A stretch of DNA of 64,000 bases from Bettongia penicillata ogilbyi (taxonomy: Eukaryota; Chordata; Mammalia; Diprotodontia; Potoroidae), in NCBI GenBank assembly GCA_023548195.1, contig JAJHZJ010000009.1, positions 6,594,215 to 6,658,214 of the forward strand. Direction: 5' to 3'. The translations under genes and the position numbers were made by a program. The notes beneath the pieces were generated by a model. It saw only the letters and a program-made list of their open reading frames with translations, was not told the origin of the DNA and made no database searches. The first letter of the stretch is position 1. Each line of letters begins with the position of its first letter. This document shows, piece after piece, positions 49,018 through 60,987 of the stretch.

Positions 49018-49880
49018 GTGAGTAAGCCCTTGAGTGCTTTTAAAAAGTGAAACAAAAAAAAAAACTTTAATAATTTTGAATGGACCTTACATAGTAACTC
49101 CTTGATCACAGTGTTATGTATAGTTGCTAATGGCCATTGTTATGAGGAAATAACATTTTGCTTCTTAATACTGATTTCACTCTGAAGAATTTTCTGATGC
49201 AGCATAAAAATTTATGTTCAATTTTTTCTGAAATTTGTCATGCTTTGTATGCCTATCATTTCTTTAAAATCTTATATATTATTGTTATGAACCTGATAGT
49301 AACAGACATTTCCTAATACAATGAACAGAAAAGTGGAATTGTCTGTTACATCACAAATCTATTAAAAACATGTTAAATTTACCATTGCAGTACTAATATT
49401 TCTTGTCTATCAAACCTTGTACATCTTCTGAGTCTTTGTAATTTAAAATTGTTTCATTGGTCATTCCTGTCTCCTTCAGCCTTCCTATGTGTCCTTTCCT
49501 TTATCCAAGAATAATTAAACAAAATTGTAAAAGGTTTTTTTAAAGGATACATCCTTTGGATATTTTATTAGATCCTTTCTTTAATGTTGACATTGAACCA
49601 TTAATGACTGTTGTTGTTTTTTAATCTGGTAATTCAGCTAGTGAATGGCTCACCGAACTGTATTATCCTTTAGCTGATATAATATCTCTTTGACTTGTCC
49701 ATAAATACAGCATGAAAGGATGCATTGCTTAAGTCTGAATAAACTGTGCCTACAGAATTCTTCTAACCTATAAGATCTAGTAACTTGGTTTAAAAAAAAA
49801 GATGAGGTTAGTTTTTGTGATATGATCATTGTTTCCTTTTCTAAAATGTTTATAAGTATTCTTTAATAATACATTTTACA
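49018..49880. other. Intron 14 sequence, unassigned
   Basis: AT-rich with A runs. No exon or clear repeat. Confidence 0.4.
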
Positions 49881-49889
49881 GTTTTGAAA

Positions 49890-50480
49890 GGAATTAATAT
49901 TCAGTTCATTGGCCTGTATTTTGTAGACTTCTCTGTCTTAACCTTTTTAAACTATAACAAGAATTGCCTTTTGCCAGTCACGAGATACTTCTTCCTTTCT
50001 CCACAGTCTTTGAGAGATCATTGACTCTGGTTTAGCAGTCATTTCTGTAATTTGTTTGAAAACCTTGGACTCTGCTTCATCTGTTTATGATTGCTTGAGC
50101 TTATCCAAGGTAGCTCGCTGCTCTTACACCGTTTCTCATATCCTGTCTTCTCTCCTCCCCTCTCTCCCCACTGTACCTTGGTTTTCAGTTCCTCACTTGA
50201 TTTTTCTTTGTCCTCCCCAGTCCAAAGATCATTTTCTTTGGCAGATAAAACAGGTAAGCCTTGAGCAGCTCTGCCTTCTTTCTCTCTCATCTGTTACCAT
50301 TCTTCCATCTCTTCTGGTAAGTGATTCCCTATCTGCTTTGACCCTTCTCCTTATTTTCAGAATAACTAAATAGCCACAAAGTAAACACCTCTTACTGTTC
50401 TTCACTTTGTAACCACAGCTCATTTTAAGTGTTAGCATTCCTAACACTCTTATTGTATCACATCCTGGTTGCACACCCTT
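49890..50480 (-). repeat. CR1/L3-type LINE fragment
   Basis: Antisense order of CR1-type RT region: TTGGCCTGTATTTTGTAGAC, TAACAAGAATTGCCTTTTGCC, TTTGGCAGATAAAACAGGTA, TTGAGCAGCTCTGCCTTCTT and CTCATCTGTTACCATTC. Ancient and diverged; frames seen here are by-products. Confidence 0.65.
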
Positions 50481-50984
50481 GTATTTCTTTTTCTGCCTTC
50501 CCTTGTTTCCATCTTTTATCTTTTAAAAGTTACTCTGTTTGTTGTGCACTCATTGGTCATTTTCTATAATCATTTCCCCCTTTCCTCATGGGAATGGTTT
50601 CTTTCTGTGACATCAAAATTTCATTTTTGAACTTTTAATTCCTTCTTAGTTGACTTCCTTAGTAAATTGTATCAATGTTTTCATCATGGTAGGCTAATGA
50701 TCACCTATAGAGGAAGAGGAAATAGATGAAGAGCTTAATGAACGGACCACAAACTTGGCACAGACAGACAGTGGTGAGATGGAAACTTCACTTACCTAGC
50801 TGTCTCTTGGGACTTCTGCAGAAAAGCAGAGCAGCTAATTATGTCTTATTTTGTCTTAATGATAATTTCATCCTTCAAAAGGTAGAAGAAGCAGTTAAGG
50901 GAACTATAATTGTTGACCTGTTTCTTAGCAATAGGAGGAACTCGTTGCTAAAGTAGAAACGATGCGAACATTATGAGGAAGTGA

Positions 50985-50985
50985 C

Positions 50986-51021
<36 letters not shown>

Positions 51022-51065
51022 CAGAGAGAGAGACAGAGAGACAGAGAGAAAGAGCGAGAGCGCGA
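50985..51065. repeat. (GT)n(GA)n compound microsatellite
   Basis: About 10 GT units, then GA-rich sequence with ACAGA interruptions, to GAGCGCGAGG. Confidence 0.95.
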
Positions 51066-51069
51066 GGTT

Positions 51070-51780
51070 GAAGAGGAATCTGTCCTCTGAATGCCTTCAA
51101 GTTGTTGCCCCAACGCTTCCAACTTTGGAGAGGTCCTCCTGCTCCCCCACCAGATATGAGGAAGTGTGTCTGTGTTTTTACCTAGAAAGGTAGAAGAACA
51201 TTAGCCTTAATGAATGCTCTGAGCCATTTCTCAGCCTAAAAGAAACCTCTGCCTATGTGGCCTGCTCTATTCCTCGCTGTAACATAAGTCTGTGACAGCT
51301 TTTAGAGATATGGTTCCCTTTCCAAATTCTATAGGGCAGCCACATTCCTATAGACAAACCTTTTTCAGATCTCTTAATTGGACTTAGTAGTGGGTATTTT
51401 GCAACTAGATCTGAGTCTCTTTGTGTGGTGTGCTATGTAGTTTACCTAACCTAATAAGGATATCTTTGGAGAAACACTAGTTACTTATCAGGAGGATAGT
51501 TTTTCTGAATGGATATCATCCTTGGAGTTTGTTTATAGATTTACTTCTGTTTCCCTCCTAGCAAGAGGTATTCTGGGCAACTTGTTTTTAGCAACTTCTT
51601 TTCCTGCCTTTATTGAGATAGGGAAAAAATTGTGAAGCCTCACTTAAACCTTTTCCACTCATGACCCCTTCAGCTTCTTAAATTGTGGGTCATGACACAC
51701 AAATCTAACAGGATAGTCAGTGGAATGTTTCCTCTGTAGTCACTTCTCATTTTCCTCTATCTCTTAATTTTCATTCATTT
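51070..51780. other. Intron 14 sequence, unassigned
   Basis: No repeat or exon recognised. Confidence 0.35.
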
Positions 51781-51799
51781 ATTTATTTTTGACCTCTTT

Positions 51800-52620
51800 C
51801 AAGGATTCAGAAGCTTTGTGATCCAGAGGAAAGTTCAAAAAAGATCATTTCTCCTCTATAAAACTTTCATCACTGAGTCCTTAGTTTTCTCTAGATTCAG
51901 AAAGAGTAAGCTTGCTTCTCTTCAAGTCATTGACACAGATCTGTTTGTGCTTGGTCTTCTTATGTGTAGGCAAAGTATCCCCAGTTCTTTTAAGCATTTC
52001 TCTTTCACATGGTTTCTGGACCTTCTTACCTTCCCTGAGGTCTTTTTCTGGGCGTATTCTAATTTATCAGTGCTGCTCTTCAAATACAGATTCTGAGACT
52101 GAGCAGAATAGTCAGTCTGACTAGCACAGATTACAGTGAGACTTTCTGGTATTCTGGAATGGTCATGTTGTACAAATTTAATTTATTATCTTTTGAATTC
52201 TGGAAACTATGCTTCTGTTAGTGAAGCATGAGATTTTGCATTACTGATTACAGCAGAATGTTGACTCAGATTGAACTTCTCACATACTCAAATGTCCATG
52301 TGTTTTTGCAAATGAGTTATTGTCAACTAGTTGTTAGGTTTACAGAGTTAATTTTTTTTAGTATATATATACATGACTTTACATTTATTCATATCAGTTT
52401 TCATTTTGCTCCTTTCCATCTGTTATTCAACACGTGGAGATAATTTTTGAATATTGATTTGGACATCTGACATTTTAATTATCCCTACTAACTTTGTGTC
52501 ACCTGAAAATTTGACAAAAGCTATATACCCTCAGTGTAGTTATTGATACAGATGTTGAGTGGAACATTCCTGTGGCATTAGAGATGACCCTGACGGCTCG
52601 TGTATTGTTTTTTAGGCGTA
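51800..52620 (-). repeat. CR1/L3-type LINE fragment
   Basis: Antisense CR1-like order: a CAGATTCTGAGACTGAGCAG segment, AATAGTCAGTCTGACTAGCA, then CTAACTTTGTGTCACCTGAA, TACCCTCAGTGTAGTTATTG and GGCATTAGAGATGACCCTGA. A second copy of the last 250 bp is at 53160-53410. Confidence 0.65.
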
Positions 52621-53159
52621 CAAGTTTAAGCTAAACTGCAAAATCCACCCAGCTACTGTTATTCAGAATATAATTTCTCTTTTTTGTCCACAGGGTAGTC
52701 AGTGTAATGTGCACCAATGCTAATTTACTTGACACGTTTAAATGGTTGCTGAAAATGGACTTATTGAGTCATTAAAATGTTAATTGAAATATGGTAGGAA
52801 ATCTGCAAGTGATAAATTTATTTGAGTTGTAATAATACAGGTTGAATGTGGTTTGCTTTAGAAATTGACCTATTATTCAGGTCCTTTCTTTTTTCATTTT
52901 ATTCTTTTATATTCAGTCATCCCCAAGGCTGAAGGTATCAAAAGTACCTGACATTTCTCAAAGTGCTATATAAATTTCATTTATTCTCTTTTGAATTCTG
53001 AATACTGTTAATGTAGATTGCATTTATGTGACATATCAGTGCTTTTTTGTTTGTATGCTTTTTATGGTGAAACTTAGATTTGTTTTAAATGTTTTATAGA
53101 AGTGAAAATCCAAGTGTTATGGTGTATGATTTTTTCACAAATAATGTGGGGCTATGTAT

Positions 53160-53410
53160 TCATTTGTGTTAGCATATGTATATGGCTTTACATGTAATCT
53201 TACCGACTTCCATCTTGTTGGTTTCAGTCTGTTGTTTCAGCTTGTAGAGATACTTTTGTATATTGATTCTGATATCTAACACTTTAATTATTCCTACTAA
53301 CTTTGTCACCCGAAAAGTTGTCGAACTCTACACTCACTGTAGTTGTTGATAAAAATATTGAATGAAACATTTCTGTGTTACGCCATTAGAGATGACCCTG
53401 AGGGTTGATG
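53160..53410 (-). repeat. CR1/L3-type LINE fragment, second copy
   Basis: CTACTAACTTTGTCACCCGA, CACTCACTGTAGTTGTTGAT and GCCATTAGAGATGACCCTGA match 52360-52610 at roughly 70 percent by eye, in the same direction, 800 bp apart. Confidence 0.65.
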
Positions 53411-53539
53411 TGTATCTTATACAAGTTATGGGTTATAAAGTAATAAAACTCTCAAAAACAGGATGTATGTATCCTTTGATTCTGTGATAGATGAGTGTTC
53501 CCTCCAGAGTAGAGTGCATGGGATGTTAGGCCTATACAG

Positions 53540-53600
53540 CTAACTGATGAAGCATGTAGCAGGTGCTTAATAAATGTCTGTTGAATGAATATATGTTGCC
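53540..53600 (+). repeat. L2/MIR tail
   Basis: GTAGCAGGTGCTTAATAAAT-GTCTGTTGAATGAAT is the standard L2 end. Confidence 0.6.
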
Positions 53601-53913
53601 ATTGACTTTGAGAATACCTGTTCTGCAATTAGTTTTGAATCTGGGTTAAACGACATATACAAAATCAGTCTTGGTACTCTATCATCATAATGTATTTTTG
53701 CCCCTCCCTTAAAATGCTGTTTTACCCACCTTAATCATCTAAACCGTATTCACCTACCTTGGTTTCATGTGACTATTGAGCAAGTAAAAAAATCAAATAC
53801 TTTCTCCAAAGACAAAGATTTCCAGTATTCAGACAAGCGCTTCAGGTTTTAAAGTTAATTCCAAAACTATGTTTTGGGCAAAGGCATAATCTTTGGAAAA
53901 TGTGTATGCTCTT

Positions 53914-54150
53914 GCAGTGTGGCACAGTGGATAGAGTGTTGGACCTAGAGTCAGGAGAACTAATCTTTCTGAGTTTCAGGGTGACCTCAGACACTGACTA
54001 GCTTGTGTGATTCTGGGCAAGTCACTTAACATGTTTGCCTTAGTCCCTCATGTATAAAATGAGCTAGAGAAGGAAATGACAAATCTTTCCTCTTTGCCAA
54101 GAAAACCCAGTTGGAGGCATGAAGGGTCGGACACAACTGAACAGCAATAG
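53914..54150 (+). mobile_element. tRNA-derived SINE with RTE 3' tail
   Basis: Head: TGTGGCACAGTGGATAGAGT, GGACCTAGAGTCAGGAGAAC. Middle: TGTGTGATTCTGGGCAAGTC. Tail: TAGAGAAGGAAATGACAAAT, CTTTGCCAAGAAAACCC and GGGTCGGACACAACTGAACA. The tail matches the RTE LINE (GAAGGAAATGG...CTTTGCCAAGAAACC at 33684; GAGTTGGACATGACTGAACA at 37662). SINEs with such tails are moved by RTE enzymes. Confidence 0.85.
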
Positions 54151-54554
54151 TGATTTACATTGCAGGGAACTTGAATTTGAGTATGTTGGTTCTGAAGGGG
54201 GAGATTACCCAAACTCATCACACATGGTATTTGTTTAGTCTAGTAGAGAATTCTTGGATGGCACCGTGTTACATGTGAGTTAAAGAGAGAGAAAAAAAAC
54301 AACTTTTAATTTGAATTCTTGAATAGAATTAGTCATTAAGTGAACTAGTATTTTATAGTTAATCATATATATTACTAATGCTGTTGTTGAAATATGAAGA
54401 ATAAACAAAATTCTCTTTAAGGATTTTTTTTTTGGCCTTAGACTATATTTAGAAGCCATGATTTGTATAAAATTTAGTATACTCTTTCCTCTGGTAATAA
54501 TTTCCTTGGGCAAATTACTAAACCCCTGAGGATATTAGTTTCCTTGTAATAATA

Positions 54555-54720
54555 GGAATAGTAATCATTAAACAGTTGTTTACTAAGTGCCTATTATGTG
54601 CCAAACACTGTGCTGGGCACAATGCATGCAAATACAAGGAATACAAGAATAAAACAGTTCTTTTGATGAGCTTACATTCTGTTGGAGGAGGAAACAAATT
54701 CATATATAAATATATGCAAC
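54555..54720 (+). repeat. Dispersed SINE-like repeat (TGCCAAACACTGTGCTGG type)
   Basis: TACTAAGTGCCTATTATGTG, CCAAACACTGTGCTGGGCAC and GATGAGCTTACATTCTGTTG: same family as 1105-1300. Confidence 0.6.
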
Positions 54721-54981
54721 ATAAACATATAAAGTTAATCACTCTTGTATTACTTAAATCTACCTGATAAAAATTTTAAGTAAAGCATTCTTTTAAAAGA
54801 TTCTTATTAAATTGAAATGTAAGTAGAAATTTATTGTTACTTTTGTTGTTGGTAGTGGTAGTAAATTTCTAATATTTTTTTTTTTGGACTTCAGCTCATT
54901 TTGTCCATTTAATGTAAGTGTTGTCCAGTAAAAAAAAAATCCATGAAAATGACTATGAATTCCTTTAACATATGACATTAG

Positions 54982-55430
54982 TGTGTGGGTCAGAGACCAT
55001 CGACTCAAATGAAAAACAGACTTTTCCAGGTAGAAGCAAAGCAGCAAGATTTGAGGACGATCTTGTGAGAAGGGTCATCTCCTCTCTGATAAGTAATCAG
55101 GAGAGTGAGGGCCTTGCGTAAGGCAAGAACTGAGGTTACATAGGCCTAACAGAAATCCCCACCCTCCCAATGGCTGGGAGGCAGGCTCGAAATCTAAATG
55201 GGGCAGTTTGCCTTAGAAATAAGGAGCAAGGAAGTAGTGAAACAGCCAATGCAGAGCTAACGCAACTCTCACCACCTTATTTGGCCCGCAGTGTATTGAG
55301 GAGGGGGACTGAAGTTTCAAGTTTCTGCAAGGTCACATGATTTCTGGGAGGTAGAAACTTAGGCCTAACTACCTACTGTTAGGGTTAGGCCCGTTGTTAA
55401 GGACAGACGTCTTCACTGACTCTTCACTCA
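54982..55430. mobile_element. Possible LTR-like element
   Basis: Distinct, more GC-rich 449-bp block that begins TGTGTGGGTCAGAGACC and ends CTTCACTCA (TG...CA). The flanks TTAG and TTAC differ by one base. No poly(A) signal or genes were seen. It could be an LTR or another unclassified repeat. Confidence 0.35.
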
Positions 55431-55524
55431 TTACGATCATAGCCTTAAGGTAGAAGGAACCTCAAATGTCATGTAGTCTCGGATTTTATGAGCCATGCTT
55501 ACTGTATGTTTCATAGAAAATATA

Positions 55525-55665
55525 CTACTCTTTTAAAAAAATTTAAATTTTTTAAAAATTGAAAGATTGATGTTTTAAATTTTATTTTTAAAAAATTTTA
55601 ATTTAATTTTTAAAATTTAAATTTGAATATTTTGAAATTTAAATTTAAAATTAAAAAAATTCCTA
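55525..55665. repeat. A/T-only low-complexity, self-complementary stretch
   Basis: About 130 bases almost only of A and T, with many AAATTT/TTTAAA palindromes that could form hairpins. Confidence 0.8.
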
Positions 55666-58650
55666 CCTCCCTTTCCTACTCTCACCTTCTCCACCCTAGA
55701 GAAGGTTACCATTAGACACTAATATGTATATAGATGTAAAACCATACTATACATTCTTCTATCAGTTTTTTCTCTGGAAGTATGGGTAGCATATTTCTTC
55801 ATAGGTCTTTTGTAGTTGATTTGAATATTTATGATACCTAGAATTAATTAGTCATTCAAAGTTGTTCTTATGATAATATTTCTGCTACTTTGTACAACAT
55901 TCTCTTGGTTCTGCTTATTTCACTTTTCATTATTTCATGTAAATCTTTTCTTTTTCTAAAATCAACCAGCTCATTTATAGTCATATGAATGTCTATGTAT
56001 AGTGTCTATATAGTCATATAGTCATATGCTCTCAGCCTCTGTTGAATACAGAAATGCAAATGAAAACAACTCTGAGCTACCATCCCACACCTATCAGAGC
56101 GGCTAGTATGAGGAAATGTGGAAAAATTGAGACATTAATGCACTGTTGATGAAGCAACATGCCGATTCAGCCATTACGTAGAGCAATTTGGAATTATCCC
56201 CAAAAGGCTATAAAACTGTGCATGCACTTTGGTCAGGCAATATCACTGGTAGGTCTGTATCCCAAAGAGATTTTAAAAAGGAAAAAAGACCTGTATGTAT
56301 AAAAAATCTGTAGCAGCTCTTTTTGTGGTGAAAAAGAATGGAAATTAAGGGGTTCAGTCATTTGGGAAATGGGTAACCATATTGTGGGATGTGATTGTGA
56401 TGGGATACTCTTGTGTTACCAGAAGTGATGAGCTTACATGAAGTGATGCTGAGTGAAGTGAGCAGAACCCGGAGAATGCTGGGTATAGTAAACTGTATGA
56501 TGGTCAGTTGTGAATGACTTAGTTATTCTTAGTAATACAATAATCCAAGATTATTTTGAAGGACTTAATAATGGAAAAAATGCCATTTCTCTCCAGAGAA
56601 AGAGCTGATGGAGTCTGAATGCAGTTTAAAGCATACTTTTTTTTACTTTTAAGAATTTTTCTTTCCCTTTTTTTACATTTTTTTTAACCACATGACTAAC
56701 ATGGAAATATAGTTTGCATGACTGCATATCTATAAACTCTACCAAATTGCTTCCCTTTTCAGTGGGGGGAGTGAGAGGGAAAAAAGGAGAGAATTTGGAA
56801 CTAAAAAATTTTTAAAAAACAAATGTTAAAAATTGTTTTTACATGTAATTGGGGGAAATATTTACAACCAGCTCTTCATTTCTTATAGCATAATAGTATT
56901 CCATCACAGTCCAATGCCACAACTTGTTTATTCATTCTCCATTTTAAGGCCATCCCTTCAACTTCCAATTTTTTACAACCATGAAGAGAGCTGCTGTCAG
57001 TATTGTAGAACCTATAAGTTCTTTCCCTTTCCCCCGATCACCGTGGGAAACAAACCTAGTAGTGGTATTGCTGGGTCAAAGAGTATACATAGTTTTATAA
57101 TTCTTTGGGCATGCGTCTAGATTGCTTTCCAAAATGTTTAGATCACTTCACAGTTTTCCACCAATAGTGAATGTGTCCCAGGTTTTCCACATCCCCTGCA
57201 ATATTTGTTGTTTTCCCATATATAATATGATATCTCAAAGTTTTTTTAATTTGCATTTATCTAATCAATAGTGATTTAGAGCACTTTTTCTTATGACTTA
57301 TGTAGAATTTCGATTCCTTCATTCCCAAACTACCTGTTCGTATCCTTTGATCATTTATCACTTGGGGAATGACTCATATTCTTACAAATTTGACAAAGTT
57401 CTTTATGTATTTGAGAAATGAGACCTTTATCTGAGAAACTGTTAAAAGTTGTTTCCCAGTTTTCTGCTTTTTTTCTAATCTTGGCTACATTGGTTTTATT
57501 TGTACAGAACCTTTTAAATTTAATGTTACTGAAGTTATCCATTTTATGCCCCACAATGCTCTTTATTGTCTATTTGTAAATTGTTCCAATCCATAAATCT
57601 GATTAGGTAATATGATCCATATCCTAATTTTCATGTGATATCTCCGTATCTGTCAAGGTCCTGTGTCCATTTTGGCCTTATCTTGGTAAACGGGTCTAAG
57701 ATATTGTTCTGTGTCCAATTTCTGCCAAGCTGCTTTCCAGCTCCCTCTTTTGTCAAATACAAAGTTACTGCATTTGCTGTATATTTATTTCTAATCAGTT
57801 CCACTGATCGACCTTCCTGTTTCTTAGCCAGTGCCAGGTAGTTTGAATAATTACTGCCTTATAATATAATTTAAGATCTGGTACTTTACATTTTGTTCAT
57901 TATTTCCTTTGAAATTCTTGACCTTTGTTCTTTCAAATGAATTTTGTTTTCTAACTCAGTAAATTAATTTTTTTTGATAATGTAATTGGGATAGTTTTGA
58001 AGAAATAGATTAGGAAAAATTGTCATTTTTATTATATTGGCTCTGCCCACCCATGAACTATGAACATTTCTCCACTTATTTAAATCTGAATTTATTTGAA
58101 TAAGATGTGTTTTATAATTATGTTCATGTAGTTCCTGAGTTCTTTTTCATAAGTATATTCTCATGTATTTTATACTGCCTACAGTTATTTTAAATGGGGT
58201 GGTATCTCTTTATGTTTCTTCTTGGAGAGTTTTGCTGGTGATACATAGAAATGCTGATGATTGATGTGTGTTAATTTTGTTTCCTGCTCCTTTGCTAAAG
58301 CTGTTTACACTGACTTTTTAGTTGGACTTTTAGACTTTTCCAAGTGTACCATCACACTCTCTGCAAAAAGAATCTTATGTTACTTCATTGCCCATTGTAA
58401 TTCCTTCGATTTCTTTTTCTTCTCTTACTGCTGTTGCTAGCATTTCTAAAACGATACTGCGTAATATTGGTAATAACGACTTTTTTGTTTCACTCCTTAT
58501 TGGGAAGGCTTTTTAGCTTATTCGCATTACAGCACTTATACATACTTACACAATACTTACTAATGTTTTTATTTGGATGCTTCTTAACGTTTTAAGAAGA
58601 CATCAATTTATACCTATGCTTTGAAGTGTTTTTTATCTATCCTTAATCAC
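55666..58650 (-). mobile_element. L1 LINE fragment, interrupted by a second L1
   Basis: Antisense L1. The first part (to 55972) includes GAAGGTTACCATTAGACAC and CTCTTGGTTCTGCTTATTTC. It resumes at 56865: CAGCTCTTCATTTCTTATAG, ATTGCTGGGTCAAAGAGTAT, ATCACTTGGGGAATGACTC, TGTCCATTTTGGCCTTATC, TGGATGCTTCTTAACG. The second part covers ORF2 RT sequence on the minus strand, the longest L1 stretch in the window. All frames are broken. Confidence 0.8.
55973..56864 (+). mobile_element. 5'-truncated L1 LINE nested in an antisense L1
   Basis: Sense L1 3' end: GAAATGCAAATGAAAACAACT, CCCACACCTATCAGAGCGGC, CATTGATGAAG-type text, GTGAGCAGAACCCGGAGAAT, GTGAATGACTTAGTTATTC, TTAAAAATTGTTTTTACATG. Flanked by CAACCAGCTC at 55963-55972 and 56865-56874 (10-bp target duplication). 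Confidence 0.8.
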
Positions 58651-58654
58651 TAAC

Positions 58655-58915
58655 TGGGCATTGCCTCAGTCAAACTGAGACCTGGGAAAGATGTTAACTT
58701 AAAAGGTCCAAGTCAAAAAGGCTTCCACTGCATCTGGGCTCATCTCCAATTGTCCTGATCTATATCTTGCCATTGGAACCAGATAGCTCTGGGGAGAAAG
58801 TGATGTTGGTGATGTTGCACAGCCCTCTCTCACTTAAATCCACTTCACTTGCAAGTCATGGCATCACCTTCCTGATGGCATGGTCCTGTTCGAGAATGAA
58901 GGACCAAACACAAAT
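58655..58915 (+). mobile_element. SINE (ACAAACACAA tail), second copy
   Basis: AAAAGGTCCAAGTCAAAAAGG, TCCACTGCATCTGGGCTCAT, AACCAGATAGCTCTGGGGAG, CACAGCCCTCTCTCACT, GAATGAAGGACCAAACACAA. It is the short form of the right half of the unit at 41750-42448. Confidence 0.75.
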
Positions 58916-59489
58916 GAGTGTTGAGGGGGCTTAGTGAGGCTGCGATTTGTCCCAGATCGCACATTTGCTTTAAGAGCTAGGAATTAGAATTCTAATGAAT
59001 TCTCTTCAAATTACCCATACTGCCTTTTTCAAAGAGTATATCCTAAATATGATTTAACCTTAAGGGCTTAAGGTCTTCATCATGAATGTGAGTTATCATT
59101 ATGGTATGTTTTCATGATTTCTTGAGGTTATGGCAGGATAACTTGCCTCTGTGTTAAATGGCAAGATAACTGATAAGCTTTCTGAGTTCATGAATTTTTT
59201 AAATCTTTTTTTTTCCCCTGTCAGTCTGTCCTAACTTTTTCTTTCAGTGTGGTTCCCTGCAGCAGCCTTTCACCTCTACCTTTCTAATATGCTAATTTTC
59301 TAATTTTTAATCAATCTCTTGAGTATCAGTTTCCTTTTTAAAATGAGATTGCATTAGATTTAGATGCTCTTTAAAACTCCTTTAAGCACTAAAATGCTAT
59401 GAACCTGTGGGATTATTAGAAACAGGACTCTCCAGCTTAACATTCATTATTCTAGGCATCATGATAGTTGATGTTTATGTTGCATTTTA

Positions 59490-59700
59490 TCTCGTACAAA
59501 ACTCTGTATGTACAGTACGTTATTTGTGCTCCATAACAACCTAGTGAAGTATTGATGATGTATTTTATCTTCATTTTACAGATGAGGAAATGGGCTCCTA
59601 CAAGTTGAGGCAGTGACCTACCCCAAGGTCCACAGCTAATACTTGATGGAGTCAGGATTTTAAATCCAGTGTTTTTTTGATTATGCACATCTGCCTCCTG
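59490..59700 (+). repeat. Old SINE-type repeat
   Basis: CATTTTACAGATGAGGAAAT, CCCCAAGGTCCACAGCTAAT and AGTCAGGATTTTAAATCC follow a MIR3-type order. Confidence 0.6.
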
Positions 59701-60085
59701 AATTGTGTGTTAAAATGAGATTAAGTAGCTTCCAAGTTGAAGGCCCAATATGCTTTGGCTTTGCTATGTGCACCTTACTATGTGGAGTCTTAACAAATAT
59801 TTTGGCTACTCACGGGCTTTGAAAAACATTTTTATTTTTTAACTTACTGATCCTCAACTGAATTCTAGGAAGATGAATTTGTTAAATAACCCACTTAGGA
59901 GTATGTGGAGTGTATTACCACATTACTTTGGAAATCTTGATTTCAGAAGTGTTAGCTTTATACTGAATGTTAGAGATTTGGGCGTGTGATGTTGGAGGAG
60001 GTTTCCTATGTAAGTTTGCATAAACTCTTAATATAAATAAACATTTCATAAGTTTATTAAAGAAATATATATCTGTTATTTTTAG

Positions 60086-60212
60086 GCTTACTGGTGGGCA
60101 GTTTTGCTTATGGGAATTGCCTTGATCATGTTAATGGCTGGGTTTATTAAGATATGCAGTGTTCATACTCCAAGCAGTAATCCAAAGTTGCCTCCTCCTA
60201 AACCACTTCCAG
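60086..60212 (+). CDS. ADAM10: ADAM10 exon 15 (transmembrane segment)
   Basis: The exon follows ATTTTTAG and precedes GTAAGA, after an 11-kb intron. It reads [15 protein letters not shown], then [16 protein letters not shown] and [12 protein letters not shown] (split codon). The first part is one hydrophobic membrane span of about 24 residues. The start of the cytoplasmic tail is proline-rich, with PxxP motifs that bind SH3 domains in the family. AYWWAVLL replaces human AHWWAVLL. Confidence 0.97.
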
Positions 60213-60892
60213 GTAAGATAATTTGAGCTAATTAATTTTTCTTTCATTTTTAAAGAACAGCCAACTAATTTTTTTCCGTGTGTTATAGTTCTTTGTGTAA
60301 TCAGACAGTAACATAGACCTTTATTTAATAAGAAGAGTTATCTTCATTGGGAAAACCGTGGCACAAAAAGTAGTTTTAAATATATGCTTTGCCATTGGAA
60401 ATGGGATCACTGATTATGTGGTACAGTGAATTATTTATTTTAAGGATACTGTTTTCCAGCATAAGTTAGTGAGGACTGTTTTAAAAATGCCTACACTGTT
60501 GAATATTCACTTGTTGATTTATAAATACACTTTGATTTGAATATTTATGCTTTTATTGTTTTTTGTCATTCACACAGCTTTCTTCTGTTTGAACTTTCTG
60601 TCAGCTTTTCAAGATTTTTCATGCCCATTGACTCTAATTAAACAAATTGTATCAACAAAATGCCCTTACTAAATGAAGATTTAAACAGACAGTCCAGGAT
60701 CTTGTTAGAGAGCTGTAACTAGAAGGGAAGGACCTTAAGTCTTATACTTTATTTTTAAATTCTTAATACTTGTCTTATGCTTTATGCAGAATTTTACATG
60801 TGTTCAAAAGTTATCTTGTATTTGAATTTTAAATTGAGGATAATGCTTTTTTAAAAATTCATGGCTTCATTTGCTTTTATTTGATACCCTAG
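60213..60892. other. Intron 15, nothing recognised
   Basis: 680-bp intron, AT-rich, free of obvious repeats. Confidence 0.6.
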
Positions 60893-60987
60893 GCACTTTA
60901 AAGAGGAGGAGACCTCCACAAGCAGTTCAGCCACCACAGCGTCAGAGACCCCGAGAAAGTTATCAGATGGGACACATGAGACGTTAA
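60893..60987 (+). CDS. ADAM10: ADAM10 exon 16, coding part (cytoplasmic tail, stop TAA)
   Basis: The exon follows ACCCTAG. Two bases complete Gly, then [20 protein letters not shown] and [10 protein letters not shown], followed by TAA at 60985-60987. The KRRR cluster is the basic motif linked in human ADAM10 to ER retention and calmodulin-type binding. QAVQPPQ differs from human QPIQQPQ, the only visible change in the tail. Confidence 0.97.

Noticed and set aside
50925..51193. Ser/Leu- and Glu/Arg-rich frames
   Set aside because: Translation of the (GT)n(GA)n microsatellite.
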